DNA of 52,959 nt from assembly GCF_008042035.1 (NCBI RefSeq), contig NZ_RDBL01000029.1:155004-207962 (forward strand). The letters run 5' to 3'. How positions within the stretch are numbered: position 1 is the stretch's first letter; each line of letters starts with the position of its first letter. Below the pieces are notes generated by a model. The model saw only the letters and a list, made by a program, of their open reading frames with translations. It made no database searches and was not told where the DNA came from. This document shows positions 16,942 to 25,488 of the stretch, piece by piece. Both the position numbers and the translations under genes were made by a program. The DNA comes from Streptomyces sp. col6 (lineage in GTDB: Bacteria > Actinomycetota > Actinomycetes > Streptomycetales > Streptomycetaceae).

Positions 16942-18300
16942 ATGGACGCAGACGTGACCGAAAGCGCCGGCACTCCGGGCGACCCCGACGACTCGGCAGC
17001 GGGCGAGGACCGGACGCCGGACGCGCCGCCGGACGCGGGGGACGACGTACCGCCGCCCGGCGAGGACGACGCGCCCTCCGAAAAGACCGGCCCCGGCGGC
17101 GAGACCCGCAGCGGGTCCGGCCGAGGCCCCGGCCCGAAGACGGAGGGCGGCGGCGCGGCCGTCGACATCACCGTCAAGCGGAAGCGGCACTGGCTGCGCT
17201 GGACCGCGCTCGGGCTCTCGTTCCTCGTGCTCGTCGCGGCGGGCGTCGGCTGGTGGCTGTACAAGAAGCTCGACGGCAACATCCGGACGGACACCTCGGC
17301 GGCGGCCGAGCTGAAGGCGTACGAGAAGGAGCGGCCGGTCTCCGTCGTCCACGACGCGGAGAACATCCTGCTCATCGGCTCGGACAGCCGGGCCGGCGAC
17401 AACCGCAAGTACGGCCGCGACGACGGCGGCTCCCAGCGCTCGGACACGACGATCCTGCTGCACCTGGCGGCGAACCGTAAGAGCGCCACCGCCATGTCGA
17501 TCCCGCGCGACCTGATGGTGAACATCCCGGTCTGCCACAAAGAGGACAAGACGGCCACGAGGGCCCAGTTCGCACAGTTCAACTGGGCCTTCGAGATGGG
17601 CGGGACCGCCTGCACCATCCGGACCGTGGAGAAGATGACGGGCATCCGCATCGACCACCACATGGTCATCGACTTCAACGGCTTCAAGGACATGGTCAAC
17701 GCGGTGCACGGGGTCGAGATCTGCCTCAAGGAGCCGGTCGACGACAAGGACGCCCACCTCAAGCTCGGGGCGGGCCGCCACAAGCTCAACGGCGAGCAGG
17801 CGCTCGGCTACGTACGGGCCCGCAAGTCGCTCGGCAACGGCAGCGACACCGACCGCATGGACCGCCAGCAGCAGTTCCTGGGCGCACTGGTCAACAAGGT
17901 GCAGAGCAACGGCGTCCTGCTCAACCCGACCCGGCTCTACCCGGTGCTGGACGCGGCCACCAAGGCGCTCACCACCGACCCGGGCCTCGACAGCCTGAAG
18001 GACCTGTACGACCTGGTGCGGGGTATGCGGGACGTACCCACCGACAAGGTCCAGTTCCTGACCGTCCCCCGGCAGCCGTACCACCTGAACCGGAACCGGG
18101 ACGAACTGGTGCAGCCCGACGCGGACAAGCTGTTCAAGCAGTTGCGCGACGACAAGCCGGTCGCCGTGGTGCCCGCCGACGAGCTCGGGAACGACGACAA
18201 GAACGACGACAGCAACCCGGACGCCGCCGACGCGTCGGGGCCGTCTCCCACACCCACGTATTCGGGGAACAATGCCGCGACCGACCTGTGCAAGCAGTAA
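16942..18300 (+). CDS. LCP family glycopolymer transferase 1
   Basis: 452 residues. An acidic, Pro-rich cytoplasmic N-terminus is followed by one membrane helix (about 86-107, WTALGLSFLVLVAAGVGWWL) and the LytR-CpsA-Psr domain outside. Motifs: LLIGSDSRAGD, RSDTTILLHL, SIPRDLMVNIP, IRIDHHMVIDFNGF, ALGYVRARKSLG and DRMDRQQQFLGAL. LCP enzymes move undecaprenyl-linked glycopolymers onto peptidoglycan. The usual KLN motif is QFN here. Three Cys (CHKED, TACTIR, EICLKE) may form extracellular disulfides. No LytR_C domain; the last 40 residues are Asp/Asn-rich. GTG 16954 is an alternative start. Confidence 0.9.
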   Translation: MDADVTESAGTPGDPDDSAAGEDRTPDAPPDAGDDVPPPGEDDAPSEKTGPGGETRSGSGRGPGPKTEGGGAAVDITVKRKRHWLRWTALGLSFLVLVAAGVGWWLYKKLDGNIRTDTSAAAELKAYEKERPVSVVHDAENILLIGSDSRAGDNRKYGRDDGGSQRSDTTILLHLAANRKSATAMSIPRDLMVNIPVCHKEDKTATRAQFAQFNWAFEMGGTACTIRTVEKMTGIRIDHHMVIDFNGFKDMVNAVHGVEICLKEPVDDKDAHLKLGAGRHKLNGEQALGYVRARKSLGNGSDTDRMDRQQQFLGALVNKVQSNGVLLNPTRLYPVLDAATKALTTDPGLDSLKDLYDLVRGMRDVPTDKVQFLTVPRQPYHLNRNRDELVQPDADKLFKQLRDDKPVAVVPADELGNDDKNDDSNPDAADASGPSPTPTYSGNNAATDLCKQ

Positions 18301-18523
18301 AGCAATGACCAAACAGACACCAACATTCGGCGTGCAATGGGAAGAATGCCCGGTTGTAAAGGCCGTGGAATGCATCACGCGCGTCGCTGGACGCCGAATG
18401 GGACGGATAGTGTGACGCGATCCGGTGCTTCCGGCCGTCCGGCCGCGCACTTCTGGAGAGCAAGACTGAGCGCCTTTTCGGGGGAGGCGCCTCGCGTGGC
18501 ACCGACGGAGGACTCGAGCAACC
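18301..18523. other. gap between LCP genes 1 and 2
   Basis: 223 bp with lower GC at its left end. It contains TAGTGT near 18407, a possible -10, and a hairpin GCGCCT...AGGCGC near 18470-18492. No gene seen. LCP2 therefore probably has its own promoter. Confidence 0.4.
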
Positions 18524-20257
18524 GTGGATGCGCAAAGCCGTGGGCGGGCGGAAGACATGAATGATCCCGCAGACCAGTGGGTTCTGAACCCGGACACCGG
18601 CGATTACGAACTGCGACTGAACCACTCCGGAGGGAATTCCCCCCGGTCCTCGGTCCCCCCGGCGCAGCGCGGCCCTTCGGAGTTCGCCGACCGGCGTCCG
18701 CCCTGGCGCGGCACCGAGGTGCCGCGCCAGGGCGGACGCCGGTCGGCGAACCCCCCGCGCGGCCAGGAGCGCCCCGCCCCGGGCGAGGCCGGCCCCGGCC
18801 GCCGCAAGCGCAAGGCGCCCAAGTCGCGCCGCAAGAAGGCGCTGTTGTGGACGGGCGGCACGATGGCGTTCGTGCTCGTCGGCCTCTCGGCCGGCGGCTA
18901 CTGGCTGTACCAGCGCCTCAACGGCAACATCAACACGGTGGACACCGGCGACGTCGGCAACAAGAACGTCGTCACCGCCAACGCGCCCATCAACATATTG
19001 ATCATCGGCACGGACAAGCGGACCGGTAAGGGCAACGAGGGCTACGGCGACAAGGGCAGCGTCGGCCACGCGGACACGAACATCCTGTTCCACGTCTCCG
19101 AGGACCGCACCAACGCCACGGCGATGAGCATCCCGCGCGACCTCATCACCGACATCCCGGAGTGCACCGCCAAGCAGGAGGACGGCTCCGAGAAGACCAT
19201 CCCGGGCACGGAGCACGTCCGGTTCAACCGGAGCCTCGGCGAGAGCGGCCGCAACCCGGGCTGCACGATGAAGACGGTCGAGGAGCTGACCGGCGTGAAG
19301 ATCGACCACTTCATGATGGTCGACTTCAACGCGGTGAAGACCCTCTCCACGGCGGTCGGCGGGGTCAACATCTGCCTCGACCACGCCATCAACGACCCGA
19401 AGTCCCACCTCAACCTCCCGGCGGGGCCGAACAAGGTCAGCGGCGAGGACGCGCTGGCGTTCGTACGGACGCGGCACGCCTACTCCAACGAGAGCGACCT
19501 CGACCGGATCAAGGGCCAGCAGCAGTTCATGGGCTCGATGATCAAGCAGGCCAAGTCGGACGAAACGCTGACCAGCCCGACCAAGCTGTTCAAGGTGGCG
19601 GACGCGGCGACCAAGGCGCTGACCGTCGACAAGCCGATCGGCGACGTGAAGAAGCTCAGCGCGCTCGCCAAGGAGATCACCAAGACGGACACGAAGAACA
19701 TCACGTTCGTCACGATGCCGGTGATAGACAACCCCGAGGAGCCGAAGCCCGTCACGGTCGTCCCGCACCCGACGCAGGCGGAGCAGCTGTTCTCGATGCT
19801 GCGCGACGACACCTCGCTGACCGAGGTGGCCGCGCAGAAGAAGAAGGCCAAGAGCAAGCAGGACGCGCTCCTCAAGGGAACCAAGGCGGCCGCGGCCGAC
19901 GTCCGGGTCGATGTGTACAACGGTGGAGACGTCTCCGGCGGTGCTCAGCAGACGGTCACCTGGCTGCAGAACACCAAGGGCGTCCTGAAGTCCACGAACA
20001 AGGCCAACGCACCGGAGAAGATCGCCAAGACGACTCTGGAGTACGCCCCGAACCAGGCGGACCAGGCCCGCGCCCTCGCCGAGATGATGGGGCTGCCCGG
20101 GTCCGCGATGAAGCCGGGCACGACCGATGCCGAAGGGCTTCAGGCGATGGTGCTGACGCTGGGCAAGGACTTCCAGGCGGCCGGGACGCCGATCACGGCG
20201 CCGAAGAAGATCGACATTCCGAAGTCCAGCGCCGAGTCGGCGGGGTGCTCCAAGTGA
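18524..20257 (+). CDS. LCP family glycopolymer transferase 2 with LytR_C domain
   Basis: 577 residues from GTG 18524 (GGAGGA upstream); ATG 18557 is an alternative with a poorer site. The order is a disordered Arg/Pro-rich N-terminus, a membrane helix near residues 108-130 (LLWTGGTMAFVLVGLSAGGY), the LCP domain (ILIIGTDKRTGKG, HADTNILFHV, SIPRDLITDIP, VKIDHFMMVDFNAV, ALAFVRTRHAYSN, DRIKGQQQFMGSM) and a C-terminal LytR_C domain (DVRVDVYNGGDVSGGAQQ). The Arg of the usual RTDT motif is replaced by His. The N-terminal coding region contains a 70-bp near-perfect palindrome. Confidence 0.9.
   Translation: MDAQSRGRAEDMNDPADQWVLNPDTGDYELRLNHSGGNSPRSSVPPAQRGPSEFADRRPPWRGTEVPRQGGRRSANPPRGQERPAPGEAGPGRRKRKAPKSRRKKALLWTGGTMAFVLVGLSAGGYWLYQRLNGNINTVDTGDVGNKNVVTANAPINILIIGTDKRTGKGNEGYGDKGSVGHADTNILFHVSEDRTNATAMSIPRDLITDIPECTAKQEDGSEKTIPGTEHVRFNRSLGESGRNPGCTMKTVEELTGVKIDHFMMVDFNAVKTLSTAVGGVNICLDHAINDPKSHLNLPAGPNKVSGEDALAFVRTRHAYSNESDLDRIKGQQQFMGSMIKQAKSDETLTSPTKLFKVADAATKALTVDKPIGDVKKLSALAKEITKTDTKNITFVTMPVIDNPEEPKPVTVVPHPTQAEQLFSMLRDDTSLTEVAAQKKKAKSKQDALLKGTKAAAADVRVDVYNGGDVSGGAQQTVTWLQNTKGVLKSTNKANAPEKIAKTTLEYAPNQADQARALAEMMGLPGSAMKPGTTDAEGLQAMVLTLGKDFQAAGTPITAPKKIDIPKSSAESAGCSK
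18682..18751. repeat. 70-bp near-perfect palindrome inside the LCP2 coding sequence
   Basis: Left arm 18682-18715 and right arm 18718-18751 are exact reverse complements over 34 bp, separated by only GA. Arms begin GTTCGCCGACCGGCG and end at GGCACC/GGTGCC. It encodes RRPPWRG and RQGGRRS segments in the disordered N-terminus. Transcribed, it would make a 34-bp stem about 160 nt into the message. Confidence 0.95.
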
Positions 20258-20303
20258 CGCCACGTCACCGCGCCATACGAGTCTGATCAACAGGGGGGTC
20301 CTG

Positions 20304-21956
20304 GTGGGACGGAGCAGCACGTCTGGGGAGGGGACGCGGCGTCGGGCCCCGCACACCCGCGCCGAGGGGAACGGCGGCGGTACGGCCACCGCCGCCCCGG
20401 ACCAGGACGGGGAGCGCGACTCGGGCAGCGGGCACCGCGCCGGGCGACGCGGCGGACGCCGAAAACCCAAGAAGAAGCACCGCGTACTGCGCTGGACAGC
20501 CATCACGCTGGCCTTCCTCATACTCGGGACCGGCGCGGCCGGTTATCTCTGGTACCAGCACCTGAACAGCAACCTTCGCAAGGGCGAGCGCAGCGCCGGC
20601 AACAGCGGGGCGAAGAAGACCGCCCCGAACGCACAGGGCGAGACCCCGCTGAACCTGCTGCTGATCGGCTCGGACAGCCGCAACAGCAAGGAGAACCTGA
20701 AGCTCGGCGGCTCGCGGGAGAGCGTCGGTGCGGAGCCGCTCGCCGATGTGCAGATGCTGCTGCATGTGTCGGCCGACCGGAAGAACGCCTCGGTCGTGAG
20801 CATTCCCCGGGACACCCGCGTGGACATTCCCGCGTGCAAGAACCCGGACACGGGCAAGACGTACCCGGCCGCCAACGACCTCATCAACGTCTCGCTGCGC
20901 GGCGGGGCCGGCTGCACCCTGGACACCTGGGAGAAGCTCACCGGGGTCTACATCGACCACTGGATGATGGTCGACTTCGCCGGGGTGGTGGCCATGGCGG
21001 ATGCCGTCGGCGGCGCCGAGGTATGTGTGAAGCAGGACCTCTACGACCTGCCCAAGCCCAAGGTTCCCGGCGGTTCGTTCCTGCGGATGAAGGCGGGCAC
21101 GCACAAGATCCAGGGCGAGACGGCGCTCAAGTGGCTGCGTACCCGGCACGCCTTCGGCAGCGACATCGGCCGCTCCAAGGCGCAGCACATGTACCTGAAC
21201 GCGGTGCTGCGCGAGCTGAAGAGCCAGAACGCCTTCACGGACACGGGCAGGCTGATGAACCTCGCCGAGACCGGGACCAAGTCGCTCCAGGTCTCGGAGG
21301 AGATCGGGACGGTCAAGAAGCTGTTCGACCTCGGCATGCAGCTGAAGAACGTGCCGCTGGACAAGATGAACATGCTGACGATGCCGCGCATCACGGACCC
21401 GGAGGACGACAACCACGTCCTGCCGAAGCCCGGCTCCGCCGACAAGCTGTGGGCGCTGCTCCGCGAGGACCAGTCGCTGGACGCGAAGGACCGGGCGAAG
21501 GAGAAGAAGAAGGCCGCCCAGGGTCCGAAGGCCGGCGCCCCCGCGTCGCTCGGGATCACCGTCGTCAACGGCACGGGTGCCGACGGTCAGCCACCCGCCG
21601 GGGGCCGCGCCGCCGCCGTCCGCGACCTGCTGAAGTCCAAGGGCTTCACCGAGGCGGACACCACCACCGAGCCCGGTTCGGCGCTGACGACCGAGGTGTC
21701 GTACCCGCGCAGCGCCGGGGCCCAGGGCAGGTCGGACGCGCTGTCCGTGGCCAAGGCGCTGGGGCTGCCGACGAGCGTCGTCAAGGACACCCCGGACGGG
21801 GCCGGGCTCACGCTCACGGTCGGCTCCGACTGGCGTACGGGCTCCGAGGCGCCGAAGACGGTCGACGACGACAGCGATCCGTTGGAGGGCACCGAGGCGG
21901 TCAACGGCGCCAAGACGGACTGCATGGACGTCTACTGGCCGTACCGCACGCCGTAG
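20304..21956 (+). CDS. LCP family glycopolymer transferase 3 with LytR_C domain
   Basis: 550 residues from GTG 20304, preceded by AGGGGGG. The N-terminus is basic and disordered, then a membrane helix (about 56-78, AITLAFLILGTGAAGYLWY). The LCP domain has LLLIGSDSRNSKEN, VVSIPRDTRVDIP, VYIDHWMMVDFAGV and ALKWLRTRHAFGSDIGR. The usual R-T/S-DT motif is replaced by PLADVQMLLHV and the KLN motif by DLINVSL, so this paralogue is the most divergent at the catalytic cleft. LytR_C follows (LGITVVNGTGADGQ). It lies 46 nt after LCP2 and ends at a strong hairpin terminator, so LCP2-LCP3 are probably co-transcribed. Confidence 0.9.
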   Translation: MGRSSTSGEGTRRRAPHTRAEGNGGGTATAAPDQDGERDSGSGHRAGRRGGRRKPKKKHRVLRWTAITLAFLILGTGAAGYLWYQHLNSNLRKGERSAGNSGAKKTAPNAQGETPLNLLLIGSDSRNSKENLKLGGSRESVGAEPLADVQMLLHVSADRKNASVVSIPRDTRVDIPACKNPDTGKTYPAANDLINVSLRGGAGCTLDTWEKLTGVYIDHWMMVDFAGVVAMADAVGGAEVCVKQDLYDLPKPKVPGGSFLRMKAGTHKIQGETALKWLRTRHAFGSDIGRSKAQHMYLNAVLRELKSQNAFTDTGRLMNLAETGTKSLQVSEEIGTVKKLFDLGMQLKNVPLDKMNMLTMPRITDPEDDNHVLPKPGSADKLWALLREDQSLDAKDRAKEKKKAAQGPKAGAPASLGITVVNGTGADGQPPAGGRAAAVRDLLKSKGFTEADTTTEPGSALTTEVSYPRSAGAQGRSDALSVAKALGLPTSVVKDTPDGAGLTLTVGSDWRTGSEAPKTVDDDSDPLEGTEAVNGAKTDCMDVYWPYRTP

Positions 21957-21970
21957 AGGCCCCGCGTACG

Positions 21971-22009
21971 CGAGAGGGGGCGCCCGGTCCGGCCGGGCGC
22001 CCCCTCTCG
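21971..22009. terminator. bidirectional hairpin terminator
   Basis: CGAGAGGGGGCGCCCGG (21971-21987), a 5-nt loop and its exact complement (21993-22009): a 17-bp perfect stem between the convergent LCP3 and glycosyltransferase genes. Confidence 0.88.
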
Positions 22010-22022
22010 TCGTCTGCGCCGG

Positions 22023-23054
22023 TCAGGCCACCGGGGCGCCCGGCTCGGCGATGGCCGGGCGGCGGCTCGCGATGACCTTCTTCGCGAGGGAGCGCGGGCT
22101 CGTCAGGAAGCCGTAGCCCCAGGACATGTGCATGGTCGCCAGCGCGACCGGGATCTGCGCGCGGGCCTTCAGCGACAGGCCCTTGCCCGCCGGGAGGGAG
22201 CCCGCGACGATCGCCGCGAGGTAGCCGCCGGGGACGATCAGGGCCCACGGGGTGACGGCCGCGCCCACCACAAGGCCGGCCGCGATGGCGACGACGGCGG
22301 TCGGGGGTGCCAGGTAGCGCAGGTTGATGGAGCCGGAGTGGTAGCGGGCGACGACGTGGCGCCAGCGGCCGTAGTCCTTGTACTGCTTGGCGAGCGCCCG
22401 CACGGAGGGGCGCGGGCGGTACTGGACGCGCAGCTCGGGCGAGAACCAGATCAGCCCGCCGGCCTCGCGGATGCGGAAGTTCAGCTCCCAGTCCTGGGCG
22501 CGGATGAACTCCACGTTGTACCCGTCGGCCTTCTCCAGCGCCTCCCGGCGGAAGACGCCCAGGTAGACGGTCTCGGCCGGGCCCGCCTGGCCGCCGGTGT
22601 GGAAGGCCGCGTTGCCGACGCCGATCTTCGACGTCATGGCCGCGGCGACGGCGTCCTCCCAGGCGTTCTCGCCCTCGGCGTGCATGATGCCGCCGACGTT
22701 CTGCGCGCCCGTCTCCTCCAGGAGCCGGACCGCGGTCGCGATGTAGTTCGGCGAGAGCATGCCGTGGCCGTCGACGCGTACGACGATGGGGTGGCGCGAC
22801 GCCTTGATCGCCGCGTTGAGGGCGGCGGGGGTACGGCCGGTGGGGTTCGGCACCGTGTGGACCCGGGGGTCCTCCGCGACCAGCTCGGCGGCGATCTCGT
22901 CCGTACGGTCCGTGGACGGGCCGAGCGCGATCACGACCTCCATCTCGCCCGCGTACTCCTGCTCCAGGATGTGGCGGACGGAATTGCGGAGATGGCGCTC
23001 CTCGTCGAGCACCGGCATGATCACGGAGACGGCGGGAGGCTGCGCGGCAGACAT
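22023..23054 (-). CDS. family 2 glycosyltransferase (ExoA-like)
   Basis: 343 residues. The N-terminal GT-A domain has VSVIMPVLDEERHLRNSV, a DxD-like acidic site in VVRVDGHGMLSPNYI and RAQDWELNFRIREAGG. The C-terminal ~110 residues contain two to three hydrophobic segments (PTAVVAIAAGLVVGAAVTPW, ALIVPGGYLAAIVAGSL) that anchor it to the membrane. Similar to succinoglycan-type glycosyltransferases that extend lipid-linked sugars. It lies between LCP genes, facing LCP3 and divergent from LCP4, suggesting it helps to build the polymer that the LCP enzymes transfer; the substrate is unknown. Confidence 0.9.
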   Translation of the reverse strand: MSAAQPPAVSVIMPVLDEERHLRNSVRHILEQEYAGEMEVVIALGPSTDRTDEIAAELVAEDPRVHTVPNPTGRTPAALNAAIKASRHPIVVRVDGHGMLSPNYIATAVRLLEETGAQNVGGIMHAEGENAWEDAVAAAMTSKIGVGNAAFHTGGQAGPAETVYLGVFRREALEKADGYNVEFIRAQDWELNFRIREAGGLIWFSPELRVQYRPRPSVRALAKQYKDYGRWRHVVARYHSGSINLRYLAPPTAVVAIAAGLVVGAAVTPWALIVPGGYLAAIVAGSLPAGKGLSLKARAQIPVALATMHMSWGYGFLTSPRSLAKKVIASRRPAIAEPGAPVA

Positions 23055-23232
23055 GTGGTCCTCGGGGTCCTCGGGGGCGCCGGGGGCTCGTACCCCTCCC
23101 GGCAGCGGTATTCGGCCGCCACGTTACCGCGAATGGGGGACAGCGGTGCGCGCCGCCGGGTGACCTACCGGGATGCCGATCATATGGGCCTACCGTACGA
23201 ACGGTCCCCCTCGCACCGCGGAGGTGTCCCCC

Positions 23233-24699
23233 GTGCCCACGCCGCAACGCTCCCCCCGTCCGACCGGGTCCCGCCCCGCGCCCTCACGGCGCGGCCGGCC
23301 GAGAAAGCAGGACGAGCGGCCGCGCTGGGGCATGCGGGTGGCGACCGGGCTCTCGGTCCTGGTGCTCGGGGCCGGCGGGATCGGCCACGCGGTCGTGACG
23401 AATCTGGAGAGCGGGATCGACCGCATCGATCCGTTCAAGGACATGAAGAACCGGCCCGCCGGCGGACGCGGCATGAACCTGCTGCTGGTCGGCACGGACG
23501 GCCGCGACAGGATCACCAAGGACGAGAAGCGGAAGTACCGGCTGGGCGGTCAGCCCTGCCACTGCACGGACACGATCATGCTCGTGCATCTGTCGGCCGA
23601 CGAACAGCGCGCCAGCGTCGTCAGCCTGCCGCGCGACAGCTACGCGGAGATCCCGGCGCACCGGGACCGTACGACCGGCCAGGAGCACGCGGCGCATCCG
23701 GTGAAGCTGAACGCGGCGTACGCGGAGGGCGGGCCGGGCCTCACCGTCCGGACGGTCGAGCACATGACGGGCGTCAAGATCGACCACTATCTGGAGGTCG
23801 ACTTCACCAGCTTCATGACCACGGTCGACACCCTCGGCGGGGTGAAGATCTGCACCGCGCGCCCGCTGAAGGACTCCTACACCGGGCTCGACCTGGCCGC
23901 GGGCCCCCACACGCTGAACGGCGGGCAGGCGCTCCAGTACGTACGCTCCCGGCACATCGACGGGGCCGCCGACCTGGGCCGGATGCAGCGCCAGCAGAGG
24001 TTCATGGCCTCGCTGATCAAGCAGGCGACGAGCAGCGGGGTCCTCCTCAACCCGGTGAAGTTCCGCGAGGTCGCGTCGACGATGCTGAAGTCGGTACGGG
24101 CCGACCGGGGCTTCGACACGGAGCAGATGCTCTCCCTGGGCCAGGCGATGCGGGGCTTCTCCCCCTCCTCGTCGGAGTTCGCCTCGGTGCCGATGGGCGA
24201 TGTCGCCTTCCAGGTGAAGGGCATCGGCTCCACGGTCAAGTGGGACCCGGTCAAGTCGAAGCAGCTGTTCACCGCCCTGCGCGAGGACAAACCCCTGACC
24301 ACCGCCCGGCCCGCCGAGAAGGACCCCGCGAAGAAGGTGGACGTCCCGCCGAAGCAGATCCGCGTCCAGGTCTACAACGGCACCGCGAAGGATGGCCTCG
24401 GCACCAAGGTCGACGCCGCGCTGCACGCCACCGGCTTCGACACGACCCGCGCCCCGCTCACCGCACCGCAGCACGACCTCCAGCACACCCTGGTGACGTA
24501 CGACCCGCGCTGGGACAGGTCCGCGAAGTCGCTGGCGGCGGCGCTGCCGGGGGCGGAGCTGCGGGCGGTGCCGGGGCAGGGGGCGACGATGCGGGTGACC
24601 GCGGGCGAGGACTACCGCACGGTCGAGCGGGTCCACGCGGAGGAGCCGGAGCCGGGAAGGTTCGGGGCGGTGAAGGGGGACCAGGTGGTGTGCCCGTGA
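23233..24699 (+). CDS. LCP family glycopolymer transferase 4 with LytR_C domain
   Basis: 488 residues from GTG 23233, chosen because GGAGG (23220-23224) sits 8 nt upstream; an ATG at 23173 has no ribosome site. Short basic N-terminus, a membrane helix (about 35-55), then the LCP domain: LLLVGTDGRDRITK, CTDTIMLVHLSADEQR, VVSLPRDSYAEIP, KLNAAYAEGGPG, VKIDHYLEVDFTSF, ALQYVRSRHIDG, RMQRQQRFMASL. All catalytic motifs are close to consensus. A CHC (QPCHCTD) precedes the DT motif. LytR_C at the C-terminus (RVQVYNGTAKDGLGTK). It is divergent from the glycosyltransferase, with IR ACCGT-ACGA-ACGGT (23192-23205) between them. Confidence 0.9.
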   Translation: MPTPQRSPRPTGSRPAPSRRGRPRKQDERPRWGMRVATGLSVLVLGAGGIGHAVVTNLESGIDRIDPFKDMKNRPAGGRGMNLLLVGTDGRDRITKDEKRKYRLGGQPCHCTDTIMLVHLSADEQRASVVSLPRDSYAEIPAHRDRTTGQEHAAHPVKLNAAYAEGGPGLTVRTVEHMTGVKIDHYLEVDFTSFMTTVDTLGGVKICTARPLKDSYTGLDLAAGPHTLNGGQALQYVRSRHIDGAADLGRMQRQQRFMASLIKQATSSGVLLNPVKFREVASTMLKSVRADRGFDTEQMLSLGQAMRGFSPSSSEFASVPMGDVAFQVKGIGSTVKWDPVKSKQLFTALREDKPLTTARPAEKDPAKKVDVPPKQIRVQVYNGTAKDGLGTKVDAALHATGFDTTRAPLTAPQHDLQHTLVTYDPRWDRSAKSLAAALPGAELRAVPGQGATMRVTAGEDYRTVERVHAEEPEPGRFGAVKGDQVVCP

Positions 24700-24720
24700 G
24701 GCCGGCGGGCAACCCCGGCT

Positions 24721-24773
24721 CGTCCGGCGCTTGAGGCGGCCGGGCAAACCAGCCCGTCCGGCGCTTGAGGACG
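24721..24773 (-). repeat. dispersed intergenic repeat, two adjacent copies
   Basis: TCGTCCGGCGCTTGAGG (24721-24737) and AGCCCGTCCGGCGCTTGAGG with two further bases (24752-24773) are the reverse complement of the repeat at 12254 and 38873. They lie between the convergent LCP4 and thioesterase genes. Confidence 0.75.
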
Positions 24774-24820
24774 GAACCGGTCAGGGGCGGGCCTCGCGCC
24801 CCTCGGTCGGCCTCGCGCCC

Positions 24821-25369
24821 TCAGTCCTCGATGCCGTCGGCCAGCCGCTTCTCGCGCAGTTCCCTGATCGCGCGGCGCCGGGCCAGCCGGTGGGTACGGC
24901 GGATCTGGGCCTCCTGGTAGCGCCGCTTGTCGCGCTCCGTCTCCGGGATCACCTGCGGTACGGGGCGGGGGCGGCCGTCCGCGTCGACCGCCGCGAACAC
25001 CAGATAGGCGCTGCCGACCTGGGTCGCGGGCGTCGACTCGTTCCAGCGCTCGGCCATGACGCGGACGCCGACCTCCATGGAGGAGCGGCCGGTCCAGTTG
25101 ACCTGGGCACGCACGTGCACGAGGTCGCCGACGCGGACCGGCTCCAGGAAGACCATCTCGTCCATCGAGGCGGTGACCGCGGGGCCGCCGGAGTGCCGGC
25201 CGGCCACGGCGCCCGCCGCGTCGTCGACCAGCTTCATGATCACGCCGCCGTGCACGGTCCCCAGCAGATTGGTGTCGCTGCCGGTCATGATGTGGCTGAG
25301 GGTGGTCCGGGAGGCCGCGGTGGGCTTGGCCGGAATGTCGCTCTCCGGGCGCGGAGCCTGATCTGTCAT
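24821..25369 (-). CDS. acyl-CoA thioesterase (hotdog fold)
   Basis: 182 residues from ATG 25369 (AGGTGG five bases upstream, preferred to GTG 25378). Single hotdog domain of the cytosolic acyl-CoA hydrolase group: TLSHIMTGSDTNLLGTVHGG, VIMKLVDDAAGAVAGRHSGG with the catalytic Asp, then ASMDEMVFLEPVRVGDLVHV. The C-terminal ~40 residues are highly basic and helical (RRYQEAQIRRTHRLARRRAI). It hydrolyses medium or long acyl-CoAs to free acid and CoA. It lies between two LCP genes, in the opposite direction; no functional link is evident. Confidence 0.92.
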   Translation of the reverse strand: MTDQAPRPESDIPAKPTAASRTTLSHIMTGSDTNLLGTVHGGVIMKLVDDAAGAVAGRHSGGPAVTASMDEMVFLEPVRVGDLVHVRAQVNWTGRSSMEVGVRVMAERWNESTPATQVGSAYLVFAAVDADGRPRPVPQVIPETERDKRRYQEAQIRRTHRLARRRAIRELREKRLADGIED

Positions 25370-25488
25370 ACCGTCCACCTTATGCGTGGGCTCCGAACGC
25401 GTCGCAATGCATCAGCTTCGCAACAGCCCTGGTCCGATTCTCCACACACCCTGTAAGAGGGACGGCCCCGGCCTGCACACTGGTCCGT

